Assembly (NCBI RefSeq): GCF_003814005.1 | Contig: NZ_CP033898.1 | Span: 2,281,053 to 2,345,052, forward strand | DNA: 64,000 bases | DNA from: Corynebacterium pseudopelargi | Lineage (GTDB): Bacteria > Actinomycetota > Actinomycetes > Mycobacteriales > Mycobacteriaceae | Direction of reading: 5' to 3' | Shown here: positions 8,865 through 15,597 of the stretch, one piece after another | How the letters are laid out: every line of letters begins with the position of its first letter | Numbering within the stretch: position 1 is the first letter of the stretch | Notes under the pieces: model-generated | What the model was told of the DNA's origin: nothing | Seen by the model: only the letters and a program-made list of their open reading frames with translations | Databases searched by the model: none | Position numbers and translations under genes: made by a program

Positions 8865-9245
8865 ATGAATTACTATTCCGCATCCGCAATGATGATAGTT
8901 GCTCTTATCATCGCGTTCATGATGGAGGAACCATACGGATTCAAACAAAGAATTGTTGCAGTCGTCGGTCTAAGTGGATCAGTAATTCTCTGTTGGGACA
9001 CCAATGAATCTCTTGCGGCTAATCTATTTGTAACTCAGGGCTTGTTCTTCATCGGCTCCTGGGTGTTTTGGTGGGAACACACCAGCTTCCTGCGCATCCT
9101 GTGCGACATGTACATCGTCACACTCTTTCCATTCCACCTCGTGATCTACTGGCTCAACCGCCTGATCACCCACCTCACCTCAGGCAAGATCCCAGTCTTC
9201 ATCATGGATCCCATGCGCATCGCCGACGCCCACCCGAAGTACTAG
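8865..9245 (+). CDS. Small membrane protein, family B, copy 1
   Basis: Unrecognised 126-residue protein with about four hydrophobic segments (MMIVALIIAFMM, then AVVGLSGSVILCW, NLFVTQGLFFIGSWVFWW, and LCDMYIVTLFPFHLVIYWL) and a C-terminal signature LNRLITHLTSGKIPVFIMDP. Its protein is identical to that of copy 2. The ATG lies 4 nt after the stop codon of the residual reading frame ending YDRNLG, so the gene was probably translationally coupled to a now incomplete upstream gene. It has no obvious promoter of its own apart from the rearranged junction at 8799. Confidence 0.65.
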   Translation: MNYYSASAMMIVALIIAFMMEEPYGFKQRIVAVVGLSGSVILCWDTNESLAANLFVTQGLFFIGSWVFWWEHTSFLRILCDMYIVTLFPFHLVIYWLNRLITHLTSGKIPVFIMDPMRIADAHPKY

Positions 9246-9356
9246 AAAGGAAGCCACCTGGCGCACTTGTAGGCGGACTCATCGGCGCTGCTGTGTTCTC
9301 TAAAGCCGGATCCGAACTAGCAGAGGAACTCTACGATCGAAACTTGGGCTAATCAC

Positions 9357-9737
9357 ATGAATTACTATTCCGCATCCGCAATGATGATAGTTGCTCTTAT
9401 CATCGCGTTCATGATGGAGGAACCATACGGATTCAAACAAAGAATTGTTGCAGTCGTCGGTCTAAGTGGATCAGTAATTCTCTGTTGGGACACCAATGAA
9501 TCTCTTGCGGCTAATCTATTTGTAACTCAGGGCTTGTTCTTCATCGGCTCCTGGGTGTTTTGGTGGGAACACACAAGCTTCCTGCGCATCCTGTGCGACA
9601 TGTACATCGTCACACTCTTTCCATTCCACCTCGTGATCTACTGGCTCAACCGCCTGATCACCCACCTCACCTCAGGCAAGATCCCAGTCTTCATCATGGA
9701 TCCCATGCGCATCGCCGACGCCCACCCGAAGTACTAG
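9357..9737 (+). CDS. Small membrane protein, family B, copy 2
   Basis: Encodes exactly the same 126 residues as the copy 492 bp upstream, with one silent base change, so the duplication is very recent or kept identical by gene conversion. Immediately upstream (9260-9349) is a 30-codon remnant reading GALVGGLIGAAVFSKAG and ending in YDRNLG, a glycine-zipper-like peptide without a start codon of its own except a GTG at 9293. Function unknown. Confidence 0.65.
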   Translation: MNYYSASAMMIVALIIAFMMEEPYGFKQRIVAVVGLSGSVILCWDTNESLAANLFVTQGLFFIGSWVFWWEHTSFLRILCDMYIVTLFPFHLVIYWLNRLITHLTSGKIPVFIMDPMRIADAHPKY

Positions 9738-9848
9738 AAAGGAAGCCAACTGGCGCACTTGTAGGAGGACTCATCGGCGCTGCTTTGTTCTCTCAAGGCG
9801 GGTCCGAACTAGCAGAGGAACTCTACGATCGAAAGTTGGGTTAATCAC

Positions 9849-10229
9849 ATGAATTACTATTCGGCGACCGCAATGATGTTTGTCGCCGTCATCATTGCAT
9901 CAATTATGGAGGAGCCATACGGATTCAAACAAAGAATCGCCGCCGTAGCGGGAATGAGTGGCTACGTCATCCTGCTGTGGGAACCCAATGAATCTTTTGG
10001 GACAAATCTATTTGTAACTCAGGCTGTGTTCTTCATCGGCTCCTGGGTCTTTTGGTGGGATCACACCAGCTTCCTGCGCATCCTGTGCGACATGTACATC
10101 GTCACACTCTTTCCATTCCACCTGGTGATCTACTGGCTCAACCGCCTGATCACCCACCTCACCTCAGGCAAGATCCCAGTCTTCATCATGGATCCCATGC
10201 GCATCGCCGACGCCCACCCGAAGTACTAG
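9849..10229 (+). CDS. Small membrane protein, family B, copy 3 (mosaic)
   Basis: A 126-residue family B protein. Residues from about 54 onward are almost the same as in copies 1 and 2, but the first half differs at many positions (for example MFVAVIIASIMEE, IAAVAGMSGYVILLWEPNES). This is the copy next to the downstream hypothetical gene: its stop is followed by AAAGGAAGCCACC and the ATG at 10243, which looks like the original gene junction. Copy 3 is therefore probably the ancestral resident, and copies 1 and 2 derive from a related but distinct allele or have diverged by conversion. Confidence 0.65.
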   Translation: MNYYSATAMMFVAVIIASIMEEPYGFKQRIAAVAGMSGYVILLWEPNESFGTNLFVTQAVFFIGSWVFWWDHTSFLRILCDMYIVTLFPFHLVIYWLNRLITHLTSGKIPVFIMDPMRIADAHPKY

Positions 10230-10242
10230 AAAGGAAGCCACC

Positions 10243-10743
10243 ATGCCGAGTGCCACAGAATCGATCCTTCAGTCACACCATCTCGCCCTGACCAACAACG
10301 CCGCTGCAGAGGCTGAGGTTGCACAGTTTGTCGGTGACGATTGGATCCTGCACCCCGATCTGGCCACGGTCACCGGCGGCAGAGTGTTTGTAGCTTCCGA
10401 GGCACCTCCACATCCTGACCTGGAGGTGCGCGACTCAGTGGCAATTCTCCAATTCACCTCAGAAGAGCAAATCACCTCATCTGAACTCGAATCAGCCGTC
10501 AAAGCGGAGTCGCAGTGGGCTCGGTACGCGAAGGCATCGGTGATCCCAATCAATGCTCGCACCTACCTCATTGATGCGCACTATTCCTTAGAAGATATTG
10601 CCTACCACTCACTCACGCTCTACGCCCTTGATCCCACCCAACTCCACCTGCTCCAGGTTACCGCCACATTCGTTTCTAAGGCAGCAGTGCCCAACGCATT
10701 CCGGGCTTTCCTATCGGAACTGCCGGAACTGCTGGGCTGGTAG
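10243..10743 (+). CDS. Hypothetical protein, 166 aa
   Basis: I do not recognise this protein. It looks soluble: no signal peptide or membrane segment, acidic overall, with alternating strands and helices (for example DWILHPDLATVTGGRVFVAS and SVAILQFTSEEQITSSELES). The ribosome site AAAGGAAG lies 5 nt before the ATG, and the gene starts 13 bp after the third family B copy, so the two are likely one transcript. It converges with hrtA, ending 6 bp from that gene's stop. Because it belongs to the small membrane-protein locus, it may be part of the same unknown function. Confidence 0.6.
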   Translation: MPSATESILQSHHLALTNNAAAEAEVAQFVGDDWILHPDLATVTGGRVFVASEAPPHPDLEVRDSVAILQFTSEEQITSSELESAVKAESQWARYAKASVIPINARTYLIDAHYSLEDIAYHSLTLYALDPTQLHLLQVTATFVSKAAVPNAFRAFLSELPELLGW

Positions 10744-10749
10744 CCGGAG

Positions 10750-11457
10750 CTACACCCCAACCTTGCTGGCGGGAATCTCCTGCATCTTGCCGTCGCGCAT
10801 CTCCACAATGCGGTCGGCAATATCCAGTTGGCTGCGGTTGTGGGTGATCATCATGGTGGCGAATTGGAATTCGTCCGTCAGCTCGCGAATGAGCTGCACA
10901 ATTTCCTGTGAGAGCTTTGCGTCAAGGGCGGACGTGGGCTCGTCGGCAAGCAGAAGCTGAGGCTTGCTCATCAGGGCGCGGGCGATGTTCACGCGCTGGC
11001 GTTGGCCACCGGATAGCTGCTCGGGGCGGCGATCACCCATGCCTTCCAGGCCAACGCGCTGCAGTAATTCCTCGGCGCGCTCGCGCTGGGCACGCAGCGC
11101 CTTGCCACGCACCCCGCGCAGGTGCTCGGTAATGAGCAACTGTTCGCGCGCGGTGAGTGCGCCTAAAAGATTGGGGGACTGGAACACAAAACCAATGTGC
11201 TCGCGGCGGATCTCGGTGCGCTCGACCACGCTGGCCTTCTCTGCGTGCTCACCGCAGATGATCACCTCGCCGGAGGTCGGCACCTGCAGTGCACCAGCCA
11301 CGGACAGCATGGTGGACTTGCCGGAGCCGGACTCACCCACAACTCCCAGCACCTGCCCGGCGCGTAGGTCCAGGGTGGCGTGGTCGAGCGCTGTGATGGT
11401 GGATTCGCCGTCGGGGTAGACCACGGTGGCGTCGATAAGCGAAACAACGTTGTTCAT
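10750..11457 (-). CDS. hrtA: Haem-export ABC transporter ATP-binding protein
   Basis: ABC ATPase of 235 residues with Walker A (GESGSGKST), Q-loop (FQSPNLLGALT), signature (LSGGQRQR), Walker B (LLLADEPTSALD) and H-loop (TMMITHNRSQ). This is the MacB/LolD-like subfamily that partners FtsX-type permeases. The ATG at 11455-11457 follows an AGAAGAG ribosome site. It lies 16 bp downstream of the permease gene. The name rests on context: in corynebacteria hrtBA sits divergent from chrSA and exports toxic haem, and the same arrangement is seen here. The ATPase sequence alone would not establish haem as the substrate. Confidence 0.85.
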   Translation of the reverse strand: MNNVVSLIDATVVYPDGESTITALDHATLDLRAGQVLGVVGESGSGKSTMLSVAGALQVPTSGEVIICGEHAEKASVVERTEIRREHIGFVFQSPNLLGALTAREQLLITEHLRGVRGKALRAQRERAEELLQRVGLEGMGDRRPEQLSGGQRQRVNIARALMSKPQLLLADEPTSALDAKLSQEIVQLIRELTDEFQFATMMITHNRSQLDIADRIVEMRDGKMQEIPASKVGV

Positions 11458-11473
11458 CTCTTCTACCTTCTTC

Positions 11474-12532
11474 TTAAGCCGCGGCGAGTGCGCGTTGGGG
11501 ATCAACCTTGGTTACCTTGCGCACCGCCAAAGCGGAGCCCACCAAACCAAGAAGCCAAATGATTACTGCGGGGGCGAGCACCGTAAACGCGGAGAGTTCG
11601 AAGGGCACCGCACCCTGGGCCAGGGCACCAAGACCTGCACCAAGCAGCGCGCCGATAAGCGCACCAATACCCAGCACGATCGCCGCTTGGGTGAGCGCGT
11701 CGATAAAGAGGTAGCGCTTCGATGCACCGAGGGCGGCTAGCACGGAAATTTCGCGGGTGCGCTGCAGCGTCCACACGGTCAAAAACGACACGGTGACCAG
11801 CGCGGAAATGCCGTAGAGGAAGCCTTGCATGCTCACCAAAGAACCATGCTCAGAGGCGTAACCGGGGAGCGCATCGAAGGCCTTGCGCAGGTTGGTGCTC
11901 ACGGTGCCGGGAATATCGCCGTCCAAGCTACCGGTGACCAGCACTGCGGTGCCGACGGTGCCCGGCTTGGCATGGCTGACGTCCTGCCAGGTGGCGGTAT
12001 CGGCCCACACGACGGGGCTGTGAGAGTAGAAGGAGTCCTCCGCAATCGCTTTCACCTGCACGTTTTGCCCGCCAAGAGTAATGCTGCTGCCAACGCTCAC
12101 CCCGGTTTCCTCGGCGGCGGTCTTCGAAACCACTACGCCATCACCGACGGTGCCGCGGCCTTCGGGCAATTGCGTTCCTTCGGGCATGCCCAGCACCGCT
12201 ACCGGCTGCGCACCGGTGGGGCCTTCCATGCGAGTCTGTGTAGTGCCAAGCGGTGTGGCTTCTTCTACACCAGATTCGCCCTTCACCTGGGCAAGCACGT
12301 CCTCAGAAATGGACGATGAGCTAAAAGAGGCCTCGGGCTTTTCCTTATCACTCGGTGCCGCGAACACCACCTTGTCGGGGTGTAGCGACTCCAAAGCGGC
12401 AATGTTCTGCTTGCCTAAGCCCTCGGTGAGGCCGGTGAGCATCACCACCAGCAGCGTCATCAGAGCGATCACCGAGCCGATGAGCGTAAAGCGCCCTTTG
12501 GCGTGGCGGATTTCTCGAATGGACAGGAACAT
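11474..12532 (-). CDS. hrtB: Haem-export ABC transporter permease (FtsX/MacB type)
   Basis: A 352-residue permease with one N-terminal membrane helix (FTLIGSVIALMTLLVVMLTGL), a large extracytoplasmic domain (about residues 45-230), and three C-terminal helices (GFLYGISALVTVSFLTVW, AAIVLGIGALIGALLGAGLG and LAPAVIIWLLGLVGSALAV), the FtsX topology. The ATG at 12530-12532 has AAGGAG at the right distance; upstream in-frame codons are ignored. The gene is first in an hrtB-hrtA operon facing chrS across about 120 bp. It is probably induced by haem through ChrA. Confidence 0.87.
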   Translation of the reverse strand: MFLSIREIRHAKGRFTLIGSVIALMTLLVVMLTGLTEGLGKQNIAALESLHPDKVVFAAPSDKEKPEASFSSSSISEDVLAQVKGESGVEEATPLGTTQTRMEGPTGAQPVAVLGMPEGTQLPEGRGTVGDGVVVSKTAAEETGVSVGSSITLGGQNVQVKAIAEDSFYSHSPVVWADTATWQDVSHAKPGTVGTAVLVTGSLDGDIPGTVSTNLRKAFDALPGYASEHGSLVSMQGFLYGISALVTVSFLTVWTLQRTREISVLAALGASKRYLFIDALTQAAIVLGIGALIGALLGAGLGALAQGAVPFELSAFTVLAPAVIIWLLGLVGSALAVRKVTKVDPQRALAAA

Positions 12533-12547
12533 GGAACTCCTTTTTGT

Positions 12548-12632
12548 AGCAACGTTGCTTTCCATCCTGCTCATCGCGGCGCCCGGGCGCGTCGGGAAGG
12601 TGGGCGAAGTTCCAATCAACCACCTGGTTGAT
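12548..12632. promoter_or_regulatory. Two perfect dyads between hrtB and chrS
   Basis: The intergenic region holds AGCAACGTTGCT (12548-12559), a perfect palindrome 15 bp upstream of the hrtB start, and ATCAACCA-CC-TGGTTGAT (12615-12632), an inverted repeat with perfect 8-bp arms just before the chrS -10 hexamer. Response regulators of the ChrA/HrrA type bind such sites; assigning either dyad to ChrA is inference. Confidence 0.5.
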
Positions 12633-12638
12633 CCGGCC

Positions 12639-12644
12639 TAGACT
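12639..12644 (+). promoter_or_regulatory. -10 element of chrS
   Basis: TAGACT lies 7 nt before the GTG at 12652 and 4 nt before the ATG at 12649, with no ribosome site between. A leaderless message starting at GTG 12652 is the simplest reading. The 12615-12632 dyad covers the -35 area. Confidence 0.55.
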
Positions 12645-12651
12645 TGGCATG

Positions 12652-13854
12652 GTGAATACCCCCGCCTCCGCCGCCAATCTGCTCACACTGCTGCGCGTTG
12701 CATTGCACGTAATGTTTGCCACGCTGCTCCTCTTTGCCATGATCAGCGCCATCAACAACGGCAATCATGCCTTCCATGCCGTCTGCGTTCTTGGCACCAC
12801 CGTCTTGCTCGGAGGGCTCTACTTAGCGGGCACGGTTTTAGAAAACCGTGGGCATCAGGGGCGAACCAGCATCCAATATGCCCGCTGGGTTCCTGTGTGG
12901 CTCGTGGCGGTGGTGGGTATTTGGGCTTTGGCCGTGATCCTCAGCCCGGCATTTATTTGGTTGATGTTCCCCCTCGTGTTTGTGGTACTGCACTGTTTTC
13001 CTGGGCTCAAGGGGATCGCGGCGGTGGGTCTGCTGTGGGCGATGGCGGCGTTTTTGCCCTTGATCCATCAACCCACTTTCACCTTTGGGCAGTGGTTTGG
13101 CCCGCTGATCGGCGCGAGCTTCGCGGTGGTGATCCACCATGTGTATTCGGTTTTAAGCCAGGTAGCTGCAAAAAATGAGGCTATTGCTTTAGAGCTTCTC
13201 GACGCCCAAGCTCAGCTTTCCCACCGCCAAAAAGAGGCAGGACGCATGGAAGAGCGAGAGCGCCTCTCAAGAGAAATCCACGATACTGTCGCCCAAGGCC
13301 TAAGTTCTATCGTGTTGCTTTCGCGTGCTGCGGAGCATTCAGCGACGGGGGAGACGGCACATCAACTGCGCTTGATTCATGACCAAGCCCAGGAAGGTTT
13401 GGATGAGGCCAGGCGTTTCGTTCGCGATCTTGCTTCTCCGAAGAGTGATCAGCCCTTAGATCAGGCCCTTGAAGATCTAGCGCAGCGCACCATGCGCACC
13501 CAAGCAGCCCTGCAACGCAGCATCGACATTTCCGTTGCGGTGCTTGGCCAGCAGCAAGCCTTGCCGGAGCCGATACTCAGGACCGCGCTCAGGGTGGCGC
13601 AAGAGGGCATCCATAACGTGATCAAGCACAGCGACGCCACCAAAGTGGTAATCACTCAAGGCATCTGGGAGCACGAATTAAGCCTGGATATCGTCGATAA
13701 TGGCAGCAATGCCACGGGCTCTGTTGAGGGGGAGGGCTTCGGGCTCGAAGGCATGGCTCGGCGTGTGGAACTTGTGGGCGGCAGCCTCCTTTTCGAGCCC
13801 AATGAACACGGCAGCACCCTGGCATGTCGCCTACCGCTGACCAGCAAACGTTAA
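12652..13854 (+). CDS. chrS: Haem-responsive sensor histidine kinase
   Basis: A 400-residue NarL/DesK-type histidine kinase. The N-terminal half has about six membrane helices (LLTLLRVALHVMFATLLLFA through PLIGASFAVVIHHVYSVL). A HisKA_3 box (EERERLSREIHDTVAQGLSS) carries the phosphorylated His near residue 210, and a HATPase domain follows (AQEGIHNVIKHSDAT N-box, DIVDNG and GFGLEGMARRVELVGG). It pairs with the response regulator 9 bp downstream and faces hrtB. Position and architecture match ChrS rather than HrrS. The start may be GTG 12652 or ATG 12649. Confidence 0.85.
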   Translation: MNTPASAANLLTLLRVALHVMFATLLLFAMISAINNGNHAFHAVCVLGTTVLLGGLYLAGTVLENRGHQGRTSIQYARWVPVWLVAVVGIWALAVILSPAFIWLMFPLVFVVLHCFPGLKGIAAVGLLWAMAAFLPLIHQPTFTFGQWFGPLIGASFAVVIHHVYSVLSQVAAKNEAIALELLDAQAQLSHRQKEAGRMEERERLSREIHDTVAQGLSSIVLLSRAAEHSATGETAHQLRLIHDQAQEGLDEARRFVRDLASPKSDQPLDQALEDLAQRTMRTQAALQRSIDISVAVLGQQQALPEPILRTALRVAQEGIHNVIKHSDATKVVITQGIWEHELSLDIVDNGSNATGSVEGEGFGLEGMARRVELVGGSLLFEPNEHGSTLACRLPLTSKR

Positions 13855-13857
13855 GCT
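13852..13857 (+). promoter_or_regulatory. -10 element of chrA overlapping the chrS stop
   Basis: TAAGCT overlaps the chrS stop codon and lies 6 nt before the chrA ATG, with no ribosome site between. A separate leaderless chrA transcript is possible in addition to the chrSA message. Confidence 0.4.
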
Positions 13858-13863
13858 AGTGCC

Positions 13864-14472
13864 ATGATCCGCGTCATGCTTATCGACGACCACCCGGTGG
13901 TTCGCGCCGGCCTGCGCGCTATCCTCGACAGCTTTGAAGACGTCACCGTCGTAGCCGAAGCCAGTAGCGGTGCAGGCATTAGCGCTGAGAACACCAAGAA
14001 CATCGACGTGGTGGTCAGCGATATTCAGATGCCCGAGGTAGATGGCATTAGCCTGACGCGCACACTGGTGGAATCCGGTGGGCCTCCGGTGCTGATCCTG
14101 ACTACCTACGACACCCAAGCAGATATTGTGGCCGCCGTGGAGGCCGGGGCCATGGGATATCTGCTCAAAGATGCCCCTGAGCAGGCCTTGCATGATGCGG
14201 TCGTGGCGACGTCGAAAGGCCAAAGGACCTTAGCTCCCGAGGTAAGCACCGCGTTGATGCAGCGAGTAGCGCAGCCGCAGCAGGCGCTTTCTTCGCGTGA
14301 AATTGAGATTTTGCAGGAACTTGCCAGCGGAGCCACCAATAAGGCCTTGGCGGCAAAGCTTTTTATTTCTCAGGCCACGGTGAAAACGCACCTGGTGCAT
14401 ATTTACTCCAAATTGGGTGTGAGCAACCGTACCGAGGCCATTACTAAGGCGCGGGAGCAACGCCTGATTTAG
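13864..14472 (+). CDS. chrA: LuxR/NarL-family response regulator
   Basis: A 202-residue two-domain regulator. The receiver has the acidic pair in MLIDDHP (residues 8-9), phosphoacceptor Asp53 (VVSDIQMPEVDG), Thr in LILTTYD and Lys in YLLKDAP. The C-terminal LuxR helix-turn-helix runs from LSSREIEILQELASG to ATVKTHLVHIYSKLGVSNR. By synteny with corynebacterial chrSA next to hrtBA it should activate the haem exporter when phosphorylated by ChrS. Confidence 0.88.
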   Translation: MIRVMLIDDHPVVRAGLRAILDSFEDVTVVAEASSGAGISAENTKNIDVVVSDIQMPEVDGISLTRTLVESGGPPVLILTTYDTQADIVAAVEAGAMGYLLKDAPEQALHDAVVATSKGQRTLAPEVSTALMQRVAQPQQALSSREIEILQELASGATNKALAAKLFISQATVKTHLVHIYSKLGVSNRTEAITKAREQRLI

Positions 14473-14487
14473 GCGCCATCGGGTGGC

Positions 14488-14493
14488 TACACT
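14488..14493 (+). promoter_or_regulatory. -10 element of hypE
   Basis: TACACT, a near-consensus -10, ends 6 nt before the hypE ATG at 14500. No ribosome site fits in between, which points to a leaderless hypE transcript independent of chrSA. Confidence 0.55.
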
Positions 14494-14499
14494 CGAATT

Positions 14500-15597
14500 A
14501 TGGACCCGAAAAATCGCCTCAACACCAACGAAGAGCATGTGAATCTGCAAATCTCCAAGGTTCGCGAGCGAGGTTCGAGGCTTCGGGATTCCGTGATCAC
14601 CCTGGCACACGGCGCAGGAGGCAAAGCCTCGGCAGCGCTTGTGCAGCACGTGTTTTTTGAAATCTTCGATAACGAGGCATTACACGCCGCCGGAGACTCA
14701 GGCATTGTGGAGCTCAGCGCGCTCGGAGAAGGCACCCAATTGGCCATGTCAACGGATACGTATGTGGTTAATCCGATTGAGTTCCCAGGCGGCAGCATCG
14801 GAGAACTAGCAGTCAATGGAACGGTCAATGACCTAGCCGTAGCCGGCGCATGCCCGAAGGTCATCACCGCAGCATTCGTGCTCGAAGAAGGCCTTGATGT
14901 AGACACCTTGCGCCGGATCTGCACAGACATGAAGCGTGCCGCCGAACTCGCCGGGGTCAAGATTATCGCCGGCGATACCAAAGTGGTGCCCAAAGGCGCC
15001 TGCGACAAGCTCTACATCACCACCGCAGGCGTGGGAGTAGTCCAGCAGGGGCGTGAGTCTTTGCCTTCCAGGGTGGAAGTTGGCGACGCAGTCCTGGTTT
15101 CAGGCCCAATCGCCGATCACGGCATGGCAGTGATGATGGCCCGCGGAGATCTTGCAATGGAAGCTGCCATTGATTCCGATACCCGCAGCGTGAACCACCT
15201 GATCGATGCCATGTGCAAGCAGGCAGAAACGCACTTCATGCGCGATGCAACCAGAGGGGGAGTAGCCACGGTATGCAATGAGCTTGCCCAAGCCAGTGGC
15301 CTTGCCGTGGTGTTAGAAGACGAATCCATCCCCGTGCGCCCCATGACCCGTGGCGCCTGCGACGTACTCGGCATTGACCCGCTCTACGTGGCCAATGAAG
15401 ACACCTTCATTGCCGTAGTCAAGGGCAGCGATGCCCAGGCCGCACTCGAAGCCTTGCACGCTGCGGGTGCCGAAGAAGCCGCCATCATCGGCCGAATTGC
15501 CGATTCACCTGCACATTCGGTGGTGCTTCGCACCGGCTTTGGAGGCACACGCATGGTGGACATGCTGGTGGGTGATCCTTTGCCCAGGATCTGTTAA
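14500..15597 (+). CDS. hypE: Hydrogenase maturation protein HypE
   Basis: A 365-residue AIR-synthase-like protein that dehydrates the thiocarboxamide on its own C-terminal Cys to thiocyanate, the source of the cyanide ligands of the NiFe centre. The glycine-rich N-terminus (LAHGAGGKASAALV), STDTYVVNPIEFPGGSIG and GTVNDLAVAGA motifs are typical. The decisive point is the C-terminus, which ends exactly in PRIC, the acceptor cysteine; the related SelD lacks this tail. It is convergent with hypF, their stop codons overlapping by 4 bp. Confidence 0.95.
   Translation: MDPKNRLNTNEEHVNLQISKVRERGSRLRDSVITLAHGAGGKASAALVQHVFFEIFDNEALHAAGDSGIVELSALGEGTQLAMSTDTYVVNPIEFPGGSIGELAVNGTVNDLAVAGACPKVITAAFVLEEGLDVDTLRRICTDMKRAAELAGVKIIAGDTKVVPKGACDKLYITTAGVGVVQQGRESLPSRVEVGDAVLVSGPIADHGMAVMMARGDLAMEAAIDSDTRSVNHLIDAMCKQAETHFMRDATRGGVATVCNELAQASGLAVVLEDESIPVRPMTRGACDVLGIDPLYVANEDTFIAVVKGSDAQAALEALHAAGAEEAAIIGRIADSPAHSVVLRTGFGGTRMVDMLVGDPLPRIC

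Larger units (their letters stand above)
8798..10242 (+). repeat. Three-unit tandem duplication, 492-bp period
   Basis: Units start at 8798, 9290 and 9782. Each contains the last ~20-30 codons of a lost upstream gene (frame reading GALVGGLIGAA and ending in ELAEELYDRNLG or YDRKLG plus stop), 4 nt, then a family B gene. Units 1 and 2 are nearly identical: one base differs in the B gene (CACACCAGC versus CACACAAGC) and the encoded proteins are the same. Unit 3 is mosaic: its 3' half matches the others closely while the 5' half of the B gene has many changes. The junction between units joins AAAGGAAGCCACC, which is the natural ribosome site before the ATG at 10243, to the interior of the lost gene. 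Confidence 0.9.

Noticed and set aside
14500..15597. SelD (selenophosphate synthase) instead of HypE
   Set aside because: The PRIC C-terminus and the hydrogenase neighbourhood identify HypE.
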